Assembly (NCBI GenBank): GCA_002320775.1 | Contig: DCKY01000087.1 | Location: 11,607 to 18,064, forward strand | Direction of reading: 5' to 3' | Length of the DNA stretch: 6,458 bases | Source: Planctomycetes bacterium UBA1662 | GTDB taxonomy: Bacteria > Planctomycetota > UBA8108 | Shown: in pieces, positions 1 through 6,244 of the stretch | How the letters are laid out: every line of letters starts with the position of its first letter | How positions within the stretch are numbered: the first letter of the stretch is position 1 | Position numbers and translations under genes: made by a program | The notes under the pieces: generated by a model | The model's database searches: none | What the model was told of the DNA's origin: nothing | Seen by the model: the letters and a program-made list of their open reading frames with translations, nothing else

Positions 1-1646
1 AGCGCGTGGTCCAGGTAATCATCGGAGCTTGTTTCTATCGCTTGGAGAATTGATTTTACGGCCTTTGGACTTCCAATTCTTCCCAGCGCTTCGGCTGCAA
101 AGCGCCTGGCGCCCTGTGTGTCTTCCGTGACGATGCGGCAGAGAGCTTCCACTGAGTCCTTGTCCCGTGCCATTCCAAGACTGCGTGCCGCCGCCTGGCG
201 GACTCCCGGGTGACTGTCGCTGAGAGCGCCCCTGAGAGCGGCGAGGGCCCTGGAACCTCCTATTCTCGATAAGGTCCAGACTGCGCGAGCCCGGCCCTCT
301 GGAGTTTTACTTTTTGCGAGGAATGTGATGACGGCCGGGCCGGCTTCCTGTCCGCGGGCTGCGAGAGCTTCGCGAGCACGGTCACGGATCAGGGGACGCT
401 GGTCGGCGAGAAGCCGCGCCAGGTCGGCATGGGATGCTCCCTTCCAGTCGACCTTTACGCCCAGCGGGTCCGCGGTCGTAGCTCCTTCCTTCCGGCGGAT
501 CCTGTAGATCGAGCCAAGCATCTGGGGCTTGGCAAGCTTCGAGGTCGGACAACCCCAGCTGAGCCAGCCGCCGGTATCGATCACCAGGAGGCTCCCATCA
601 TGGTCCTCCATGACATCCGTCGGGTGAAAATCGATGCTCGGGGAGCGGAGAAAGACCTCGTCTCGCGCTCCGAAGGTCGACCCGGTCGATAAGAGGGTGC
701 TTCGGTGAACCGCGTGAGTGTTGAAATGACAGCTGAAATAGTCACCGCGGTATTCTTTGCCGAGATGCTCTCCCCTGTAGCGGAGAAGTCCAGCCGGCGC
801 GACCTGCCCCCAGCGCACGACAGTACCCAGCCTGTAGCCTGTTCTCTTGAGGCTGGCAGCGCCTTCGCGGGTGGAGCCATAGTCCTTCGGGCCGTATTGG
901 CCGCCGTGGATCCAATGAGAAAGCGAGTCGTGCCGTCCCCCGACGCTGTCGAAGATCGCGCAGGTTCCCAGCATGTCGCCCCAGGGCGTGAATGCCAGCT
1001 CGACCGGGTTGATTCCAGCGTGGCACACGATCCGGATGTCCGAGCCATCTGTACGGCAGGAGAAAACTCCGGCCGAGGTTCCCTTCGCGGCGTGAATCCC
1101 ATCGGTTCCGACAAGGTCGTAGCCGAAGATTCCGCCGGTAAAGTAGAGCAGGCCGTTGGGCCCCAGCCAGGGACCGTGCTGGTTGGCCCTGCCATCGAAT
1201 TCCATATAGCCGATGATCTTGTCGCGGCGGTCGGCGACCCCGTCTCCATCGGTGTCCTCGAGGCGCCAGAGATAGGGAGATGAGATGATGTAGAGAGCTC
1301 CCTGGTGCCAGAGGGCTCCTTCCGGCATGACCATCTTGTCGGCAAAGATGGTGCTCTTGTCAAAGACACCATCTCGATCGGTGTCTTCAAGCATTCTGAC
1401 AAATCGAGGCCGTTGCTTCAGCAGTTCGGCTTTCTGCAGATTCTGTCCATCGCTTTCGGAGATGAACATGCGTCCCTGCGGGTCGAGGGTGGCGAGCATC
1501 GGATGTTTGACAAGCGGCGGGGCGGCCGCCAGCTCGATGGTGAATCGGTCATCGATGATCAGCTCAGGTTGCTTGAACGTTTCTTTCTCGCCGCCGGGCA
1601 GGGGGCAGCAAAGGGAGATCGTCAGGATGAAGAGGTGTGGTTTCAT
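1..1646 (-). CDS. PVC-type heme-binding / membrane-bound dehydrogenase-like protein with HEAT repeats (3' end outside window)
   Basis: Reading the minus strand from the ATG at 1646 gives 548 codons without a stop, running off the left edge. Residues 1-19 look like a Sec signal peptide (MKPHLFILTISLCCPLPGG). Residues about 30-385 match the 'putative membrane-bound dehydrogenase' propeller typical of Planctomycetes and Verrucomicrobia: DPQGRMFISE (55-64), two acidic DxDxDG-type loops at 88-93 (DTDRDG) and 131-136 (DTDGDG), MPEGALW near 107, FHPTDVMEDHDGSLLVIDTG near 340-359 and the family-like ending PTSKLAKPQMLGSIYRIRR (367-385). Residues about 400-548 are HEAT/PBS-lyase-type repeats, for example GVRQAAARSLGMARDKDSVE. 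Full-length relatives often end in a c-type cytochrome CxxCH domain; none is visible here, so it may lie beyond the edge. Likely exported; substrate unknown. It follows the ybdG-like gene by 51 bases. The Shine-Dalgarno is poor (AGGA 12 bases upstream), and no other start exists between the upstream in-frame stop and this ATG. Family call firm; enzymatic role unproven. Confidence 0.9.
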   Translation of the reverse strand, partial: MKPHLFILTISLCCPLPGGEKETFKQPELIIDDRFTIELAAAPPLVKHPMLATLDPQGRMFISESDGQNLQKAELLKQRPRFVRMLEDTDRDGVFDKSTIFADKMVMPEGALWHQGALYIISSPYLWRLEDTDGDGVADRRDKIIGYMEFDGRANQHGPWLGPNGLLYFTGGIFGYDLVGTDGIHAAKGTSAGVFSCRTDGSDIRIVCHAGINPVELAFTPWGDMLGTCAIFDSVGGRHDSLSHWIHGGQYGPKDYGSTREGAASLKRTGYRLGTVVRWGQVAPAGLLRYRGEHLGKEYRGDYFSCHFNTHAVHRSTLLSTGSTFGARDEVFLRSPSIDFHPTDVMEDHDGSLLVIDTGGWLSWGCPTSKLAKPQMLGSIYRIRRKEGATTADPLGVKVDWKGASHADLARLLADQRPLIRDRAREALAARGQEAGPAVITFLAKSKTPEGRARAVWTLSRIGGSRALAALRGALSDSHPGVRQAAARSLGMARDKDSVEALCRIVTEDTQGARRFAAEALGRIGSPKAVKSILQAIETSSDDYLDHA

Positions 1647-1667
1647 AGGGCTGAAGAATCCTGTCTG

Positions 1668-1685
1668 CCGCGGCCGCCGCCGCCG
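1668..1685. repeat. GC-only triplet run in the gap before the dehydrogenase-like gene
   Basis: The gap between the channel gene and the dehydrogenase-like gene holds CCGCGGCCGCCGCCGCCG, containing the palindrome GCGGCCGC and repeated CCG triplets. It ends 21 bases before the ATG on the minus strand. It could fold into a small hairpin in the mRNA leader or slow transcription, but it has no T-tract and is not a convincing terminator. The composition is directly visible; any function is speculation. Confidence 0.5.
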
Positions 1686-1697
1686 TGAATGTGGTAG

Positions 1698-3002
1698 CTA
1701 TTCCCTGGATCCGGCAAGGGACTTGAAGTCTGAAGAGCTGGGCTCCTGGAACACCTTGAGTCCGAACTCAGGCAGCTTGCTCAGGAGGTGGTCAAAAATA
1801 TCAGCCTGGATGTCTTCGTAGTTTGCCCAGGCGGTGTCATTGGCGAAGCAATAGATCTCGATGGGAAGCCCCTGCGATCCGGGCTGGAGCTGGCGTACCA
1901 GCAGGGTCATTCCCTCCTGGTGAAGGCGCTTATTGCCTCTCAGGTATTGGATTATGTAGGCTCGGAGGGTTCCGATGTTCGTCAGGCGTCGAGGATCCCA
2001 GGTGAGGTCAGGCCCCGGGTCGTTTTCCTTATTGTGGCTGTCGAGCTCATCTATCTTTGATTCCATATACTGCTTCAGAGGCGAGAACCGGGAGAACCGC
2101 TCGATCTCATCTTCCTCCAGGAAGCGGATCGTCGACATGTCGATGCTGAGCGAACGCTTGATCCTGCGTCCTCCGGACTCCGACATTCCTCTCCAGTTCC
2201 GGAATGACTTCTGGATGAGTTGCGCTGTGGGTACCGTGGCAATGGTCTTATCCCAATTCTGGATCTTGACGGTATGCAGGGCGACATCGATGACATCGCC
2301 GTCAACTCCTGCTCCAGGTATCTCAATCCAGTCTCCGACCCGCACCATGTCGTTCTGGGTCAATTGGATGGATGCCACCAGCGAGAGAATGGTGTCCTTA
2401 AAGACAAGCAGAAGGACGGCGGTCATGGCCCCGAGTCCGGTGACAAAGTAGCCGACGCTCTGCCCTGTCAGGATTGCGATGATAATGACCGCGCCGAAGG
2501 CGAAGGCGAGAAGCTTTACTATCTGGAGGTAGCCTTTGAGCGGACGCTGTTTGGAGATCTCGAAGGTCTGGTAGACCGAATTGAAGGCGTTGATGGCTGC
2601 GCTGACCGCGAGAGTTACGAGCAGCACAATCAGGGCCTCGTTGATCTTTTCCAGGGGGGCCCACCAGGTGCTGCCGAGGTCGTTACTCCTGAAAACCGCG
2701 GGGAGGTAGCCGGAGAGGGTTTCAGGGACATAGGCGGTTCCTGAAACCAGCAGGTAGATTACAGTGAAGGGCGCCAGGAGGCAGACTCTGTGCAGCAATT
2801 GGGGATCGAGGAGCATATCGTCGATCTTGTTCTTGCTCTCGGCGACCCATCTGCTGATGAGGGGAAGTATGATCGCGCGCATGAGAAAGTAGGAGATGAG
2901 GGCGGTGGCGAGAAGGACAGCTACGCCGATGGCCTGATCCCAATTGGACGGCGGATTTGTATTTTCCGCCTGGGCAAGCAAGAAGTGGAGACTTGATTTC
3001 AC
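1698..3002 (-). CDS. ybdG: YbdG-like miniconductance mechanosensitive channel (MscS family)
   Basis: A 434-residue inner-membrane protein of the MscS family, close in length and motifs to E. coli YbdG (about 415 residues), which opens under membrane tension and contributes to osmotic-shock protection. Hydrophobic segments lie at about 22-48, 70-90, 121-140, 158-180 and the pore-lining helix at about 183-212 (GYFVTGLGAMTAVLLLVFKD), giving the five-helix YbdG layout. The beta domain follows (NDMVRVGDWIEIPGAGVDGD, 217-236), then the YbdG hallmarks NWRGMSESGGRRIKRS (269-284), RFLEEDEIERF (293-303), TNIGTLRAYI (341-350), MTLLVRQLQPG (365-375), LPIEIYCF (379-386) and IQADIFDH (398-405). The start is GTG at 3002: it has GGGAG seven bases upstream, and an in-frame TAA lies 15 bases upstream with no other start between. 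It sits 57 bases after the TPR gene and 51 before the dehydrogenase-like gene, probably in one transcript. No truncation or missing core motif is seen. Confidence 0.96.
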   Translation of the reverse strand: MKSSLHFLLAQAENTNPPSNWDQAIGVAVLLATALISYFLMRAIILPLISRWVAESKNKIDDMLLDPQLLHRVCLLAPFTVIYLLVSGTAYVPETLSGYLPAVFRSNDLGSTWWAPLEKINEALIVLLVTLAVSAAINAFNSVYQTFEISKQRPLKGYLQIVKLLAFAFGAVIIIAILTGQSVGYFVTGLGAMTAVLLLVFKDTILSLVASIQLTQNDMVRVGDWIEIPGAGVDGDVIDVALHTVKIQNWDKTIATVPTAQLIQKSFRNWRGMSESGGRRIKRSLSIDMSTIRFLEEDEIERFSRFSPLKQYMESKIDELDSHNKENDPGPDLTWDPRRLTNIGTLRAYIIQYLRGNKRLHQEGMTLLVRQLQPGSQGLPIEIYCFANDTAWANYEDIQADIFDHLLSKLPEFGLKVFQEPSSSDFKSLAGSRE

Positions 3003-3009
3003 CTGTTGG

Positions 3010-3014
3010 CTCCC
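3010..3014 (-). promoter_or_regulatory. Shine-Dalgarno site for the channel gene
   Basis: Minus-strand GGGAG seven bases before the GTG start at 3002. It decides the non-ATG start of the channel gene, since the next in-frame codons upstream contain no start before a TAA. Confidence 0.7.
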
Positions 3015-3059
3015 GGGTTAAAGATCCTGGATAATCCACCATAATGCCTTCGGCCGGGC

Positions 3060-4460
3060 TCAGGAGCCAAGCAGAAGTTTGCGCAGGGTCGCCAGTTCTT
3101 TCCGTCGCAGGGTATTTTCCGGGTCGGCCGCGCAGAGCCTGGCGAGGTAGTGGAGGTGGGGGATCACGAGCCGCGGCGAGGTGGTGTGTTCAGTGAGGAA
3201 GAGCAGCGCGGGCTGTGAAGCGGGGTTCCTGGCCAGGAGCAGCCGCGCCAGTGAGACGGATCTTTCGGGGGCGGCCTGTCGGCTTGTCGCGAGAGCTTCC
3301 ACCAGGCGCCGCTCGGCCTCGTCCCATTCACAGGTTGCCAATTGGATGGCGGCCGTTTTCCAGGGTCCGCTTTGCAACTCGTTGAGAGCCCGGGCGCGTT
3401 CGTTGACAGATTTCTTTAATTCTTTACCCGCAGGTCCCAGGCGGGCAAGGCGCCTCCTTGATTCTTCCAGCATTCCCCTGCGAAGAAAGAATCCTGCCCC
3501 TTGCAGGATGACAGCCGGCGACAAGGGCGAGAGCCCCTCTGCTTTTCGCAGGTTCACGAGACTTCCGGCATCATCGCCAAGGGCCTCCCTGGCCGTTGCT
3601 CTCAAGAGCCAGGCCTCTGCGGCCTTGCCGGCTGCGACGAGATGGTGGTCTCTTGAAGAGGGACCTCTGGATTTCTTCAGGGCCTTGAGATAATCAAGCA
3701 GGTAGGCGGCGAGCCTGGCCTGGCCACCCCCCCCAATTTCCAGCAGGCAGCGGGCCGCCTGGTAGCATGCGTGCTCGATGGTGGGGTCCTCCTGCAGAAG
3801 ATCGATGAGGAGAGCCAGGGCTTCATCCGGCCGGCCTGATTTTCGCAGCGCCATCGCCAGTTCAAAGCTCGCCTCGTTTTTTAGAGCGGCTACCTCCAGG
3901 CCTCGCTTCAGGGCTGGAATGGAGAGCTGGTATTCACCTCGCCGTTGCTGGATGAGGCCGAGTTGGTAATGCGCTCGTGGATCTCTCGGAAGCTTTTCCA
4001 GGACCTTCTTGATGTGGGGGAGAGCCTCTTCATGCTTTCGCGCGCGCAGAGCTATCGAGATCGCGACCCGGCGGAGATTCGGATTGTCAGCGAGTTCCAG
4101 AGCTCGCTCGATTGTTTCGCTTGCCCGGGAATGATCGTGCTGGAAGGAGCGAAGCCTGGCTACCTGGGCCAGGAGCTCGGCCTTGTGAAGCCTTTTTGGC
4201 GTGCCGGTATCGAGGAGCCCCAGGAGGGTCTCTTCGCAGGCAGGGTAGTTTGCCAGCTCAAACAGGCATTTCGCGCGCAGCTCGAGCAGGCGCTGACGTT
4301 TTTCCCGGCGATCGTCTGCCGGTTCAGCTAAAAGGACATCGATCCGACGGAGAGCTCTATCGAAGCGTCCTGATGCCATGTAGTCCGTCAGTTCATCTGC
4401 AGGGATAGCCGGACAGATGCAGCAGATGTAGATGCAGGATAGCGTAAGTAACTTGAGCAC
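3060..4460 (-). CDS. Exported tetratricopeptide (TPR) repeat protein
   Basis: No specific ortholog recognised. From the GTG at 4460 the protein has 466 residues. It opens with a signal peptide (LKLLTLSCIYICCICPAIPA, cleavage probably after residue 20), notable for four cysteines in the hydrophobic core but with no canonical lipobox. The rest is almost entirely helical TPR-like hairpins: about 23-52, 59-86, 90-127, 130-162, 163-196 (AHYQLGLIQQRRGEYQLSI), 197-230 (ASFELAMALRKSGRPDEALA), 283-315 (AWLLRATAREALGDDAGSL) and 316-342. Such solenoids bind other proteins, so a periplasmic or envelope scaffold is likely. The frame stays open upstream to ATG at 4517 and TTG at 4520, but those starts put 19-20 polar residues before the signal peptide. 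The GTG at 4460 has AGGA eight bases upstream and starts the signal peptide at once. The gene is divergent from the CRTAC1 gene and leads the minus-strand run into the channel gene. It carries a G8 tract at 3727-3734. Confidence 0.88.
   Translation of the reverse strand: MLKLLTLSCIYICCICPAIPADELTDYMASGRFDRALRRIDVLLAEPADDRREKRQRLLELRAKCLFELANYPACEETLLGLLDTGTPKRLHKAELLAQVARLRSFQHDHSRASETIERALELADNPNLRRVAISIALRARKHEEALPHIKKVLEKLPRDPRAHYQLGLIQQRRGEYQLSIPALKRGLEVAALKNEASFELAMALRKSGRPDEALALLIDLLQEDPTIEHACYQAARCLLEIGGGGQARLAAYLLDYLKALKKSRGPSSRDHHLVAAGKAAEAWLLRATAREALGDDAGSLVNLRKAEGLSPLSPAVILQGAGFFLRRGMLEESRRRLARLGPAGKELKKSVNERARALNELQSGPWKTAAIQLATCEWDEAERRLVEALATSRQAAPERSVSLARLLLARNPASQPALLFLTEHTTSPRLVIPHLHYLARLCAADPENTLRRKELATLRKLLLGS
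3727..3734 (-). repeat. G8 homopolymer inside the TPR gene
   Basis: Eight consecutive G on the minus strand (C on plus) encode the glycines of EIGGGGQAR, about residues 243-246 of the TPR protein. Loss of one G leads to a stop at 3677-3679 about 20 codons later, and gain of one G leads to a TGA about ten codons later. The tract is therefore a potential on/off slippage site, although chance or a hard-to-sequence run is equally possible. Confidence 0.6.
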
Positions 4461-4465
4461 TCGTA

Positions 4466-4494
4466 TTGTCCTGATGCCCGGCTTGGGGAATAAT
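4466..4494 (+). promoter_or_regulatory. Candidate sigma70-like promoter for the CRTAC1 gene, in the divergent gap
   Basis: On the plus strand TTGTCC (4466-4471, 4 of 6 to the -35 consensus) and AATAAT (4489-4494, 5 of 6 to the -10 consensus) are separated by exactly 17 bases. Transcription would begin near 4501, about 55 bases before the CRTAC1 ATG. The AT-rich patch stands out in GC-rich surroundings. On the opposite strand only a weak pair is seen (TTGATG at 4520-4515 with AATTAT, spacer 19). Promoter consensus in this bacterial group is less well defined than in E. coli, so this is a candidate only. Confidence 0.4.
4469..4472 (-). promoter_or_regulatory. Shine-Dalgarno site supporting the GTG start of the TPR gene
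   Basis: Minus-strand AGGA lies eight bases before the GTG at 4460. The upstream alternatives at 4517 and 4520 have only a weak GGGTGG nearby, so this site favours the shorter protein that begins directly at its signal peptide. Confidence 0.5.
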
Positions 4495-4556
4495 TCACTG
4501 CCGGTATTTTCCACCATCAACCACCCAGGCTACAAGTGCAGTCCAAGAGCCCTTTG

Positions 4557-6236
4557 ATGAACACCCCCCAGTTTTTTTGCAGCAGACTCTTACTGCTTGT
4601 TTGCGCCATCGGATTGAGCGCACGGCTATGCGCCCGGGATCCGGAGTTTGTCGATGTAACTGAGCGGTCGGGGATTGAATTTCTACATCGCTGCGGCTCT
4701 CCCGAAAAAAAACGGATTGATGAGGTGAACGGTAGCGGCGTCGCTCTTTTCGACTGTGACCAGGATGGGGACCTGGATGTGTACCTTGTCAACGCGGGGT
4801 CGGGAAACGACGTTAGGGGGGGCGCGGGCACGGTGAACGGGCTGTACCGAAATGATGGGGGCTGGAAATTTACGGATATCACAGCGCTTTCCCGGGCCGG
4901 GGACCCCGGCTGGGGCAGCGGAGCGGCAGTCGCGGATGTCGACAATGATGGCCGACTGGATCTTTACGTGACCAACCGCGGTCCGAATGCTCTCTATCGC
5001 AACCTGGGAGGGGGGCGCTTCAGTCGTCTCACCGACTCGGGGACTGAGGTTTCTGCCTGGAGTACGAGCTCGAGCTTTGCGGATTTTGACTCCGATGGGC
5101 TTGTCGATCTCTATGTCGCCAACTATCTGCGTCTTGGTCCGGAAGGGAGCGGGCGGAAAGAGTGTGAATACAAGGGACTCTCGATTTTTTGCGGCCCTGG
5201 GGGGATGGAGGCACAGGCGGATGTTCTTCTGAAAAACATGGGAGGGGGGAAGTTTCGCGATGTCAGTCGTGAGTGGGGGCTTCATGCGGTTAGGCCAAGC
5301 TATGGGCTGGGAACCCTGGTGGTAGACATCGGACGAGATGGGCTCCCTGATCTCATTGTCGCGAACGATACCCGGGAAAATTTCTGTTTTCTGAACAAGG
5401 CTGGCAGGAGTTTCCAGGAGGCCGCTTTATTTCTCGGGCTGGCTTACAACGACTATGGGATCGCCCAGGCCGGCATGGGGCTGGCCTCTGGAGATGTCTC
5501 CGGCCTGCAGCGAGAGGCAGTCTTTATGACCCATTTTGAAGATGATACGAACACCCTGTACCTGCCCGGAAAAGATGGCCTCTATGACGAGGGGACCTTT
5601 CCAGCCGGATTGGGGAGCGCCAGCTATCCTTATCTTGGCTGGGGAACCTTCTTTTTTGACGCGGAAGGCGATGGGGATCTCGATCTCTTCGTGGCGAACG
5701 GCCATGTTGCTCCCCAGGTGGACGGCCTGCGTTCGACTGTCGGTTACAGGCAGCGAAACCAGCTGTTTCTCAATGGGGGCAGGGGAATCTTCAAGGAGAG
5801 CCGCCGCGTTCTTCCCGAAGGTCGGGATACGTCAGGCTCATCCAGGGGAGCCGCTTGCGGCGATCTGGATGGAGACGGAGATCCGGATATCGTCGTCAAT
5901 AATATCGATGCGAGGCCGACAGTTCTCGAAAATCGCAGCGCCGGAAGCTGGTTGGAGGTGCGGCTGCGCGGAAGGAAGGTCAATCGTTCCGGTATTGGCG
6001 CCAGGGTCACGGTGAGTTGTGGCGGCCAGCGGCAGGAGCGCTATATTCAAAGTGGAATGAGCTGGGCATCCCAGTGTGAATTATCAGCTCGGTTTGGTCT
6101 CGTCCCGGAGGCCGTCATCGATGAGATCCTGGTGCACTGGCCTGGAGGGGCAGCAGAGATCTTTTCCGGGACCCCTCGGCAGCCTGTGATTACGCTGGTA
6201 GAGGGCGAGGGTAAGAGACTGAAAAAGGTACGTTAA
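4557..6236 (+). CDS. CRTAC1 family exported protein: FG-GAP/VCBS repeats plus ASPIC/UnbV domain
   Basis: From the ATG at 4557 the protein has 559 residues. A signal peptide covers about 1-27 (hydrophobic core LLLLVCAIGLSA). A beta-propeller with FG-GAP/VCBS calcium loops follows: DCDQDGDLD (66-74), DVDNDGRLD (127-135), DFDSDGLVD (176-184), a weakened DIGRDGLPD (257-265), DAEGDGDLD (368-376) and DLDGDGDPD (436-444). Family signatures include the cysteine pair CEYKGLSIFCGPGG (203-216) and FVANGHVAPQVDG (378-390). The C-terminal ASPIC/UnbV domain spans about 476-532 (NRSGIGARVTV through VHWPGG). The protein is probably exported and calcium-stabilised; the precise function of bacterial members is unknown. 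A GTG at 4536 would add seven residues before the signal peptide; ATG is preferred because it starts close to the hydrophobic core and has AAGAG seven bases upstream, but the choice is uncertain. The gene is divergent from the TPR gene and ends 8 bases from a convergent HEAT gene. Confidence 0.95.
   Translation: MNTPQFFCSRLLLLVCAIGLSARLCARDPEFVDVTERSGIEFLHRCGSPEKKRIDEVNGSGVALFDCDQDGDLDVYLVNAGSGNDVRGGAGTVNGLYRNDGGWKFTDITALSRAGDPGWGSGAAVADVDNDGRLDLYVTNRGPNALYRNLGGGRFSRLTDSGTEVSAWSTSSSFADFDSDGLVDLYVANYLRLGPEGSGRKECEYKGLSIFCGPGGMEAQADVLLKNMGGGKFRDVSREWGLHAVRPSYGLGTLVVDIGRDGLPDLIVANDTRENFCFLNKAGRSFQEAALFLGLAYNDYGIAQAGMGLASGDVSGLQREAVFMTHFEDDTNTLYLPGKDGLYDEGTFPAGLGSASYPYLGWGTFFFDAEGDGDLDLFVANGHVAPQVDGLRSTVGYRQRNQLFLNGGRGIFKESRRVLPEGRDTSGSSRGAACGDLDGDGDPDIVVNNIDARPTVLENRSAGSWLEVRLRGRKVNRSGIGARVTVSCGGQRQERYIQSGMSWASQCELSARFGLVPEAVIDEILVHWPGGAAEIFSGTPRQPVITLVEGEGKRLKKVR
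4705..4712 (+). repeat. A8 homopolymer near the 5' end of the CRTAC1 gene
   Basis: Eight A encode the Glu-Lys-Lys of SPEKKRID, about residues 50-53. Removing one A brings a TGA into frame five codons after the tract, and adding one brings a TGA within three. Runs of this kind are known sites of polymerase slippage. Further short runs in the same gene are C6 (4564-4569), T7 (4572-4578), G7 (4816-4822) and G6 (5010-5015, 5244-5249). Confidence 0.6.
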
Positions 6237-6244
6237 GACAGCTC

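Noticed and set aside
581..1402. A 273-codon minus-strand open frame inside the left-hand gene
   Set aside because: It lies in a different frame of the same strand as the PVC-type gene; its translation is rich in Ser, Arg and Thr with no fold-like pattern, while the overlapping frame has clear family motifs.
705..1821. Plus-strand open frames (705-1283, 1305-1688, 1327-1821)
   Set aside because: They are antisense to the PVC-type gene and the end of the channel gene; no motif, no convincing ribosome site, and explained by codon bias of the real genes.
1975..2744. Plus-strand open frames opposite the channel gene (1975-2451, 2220-2744)
   Set aside because: Antisense shadows of a gene with strong YbdG motifs throughout.
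3003..3059. Terminator hairpin between the TPR and channel genes
   Set aside because: Only a five-base CCCGG/CCGGG match with a loop of about 40 bases and no T-tract.
3677..3865. Apparent split or frameshifted TPR gene at the G8 tract
   Set aside because: The main frame runs straight through the tract with TPR-like sequence on both sides, so no frameshift is needed as the sequence stands.
3181..4408. Plus-strand open frames opposite the TPR gene (3181-3693, 3945-4331, 4112-4408)
   Set aside because: Low-complexity Arg/Ser/Ala-rich translations antisense to a continuous TPR solenoid.
4517..5285. Minus-strand open frames opposite the CRTAC1 gene (4517-4945, 4683-5285)
   Set aside because: They mirror the repeated GAT/GGG-rich FG-GAP codons of the plus-strand gene and show no independent features.
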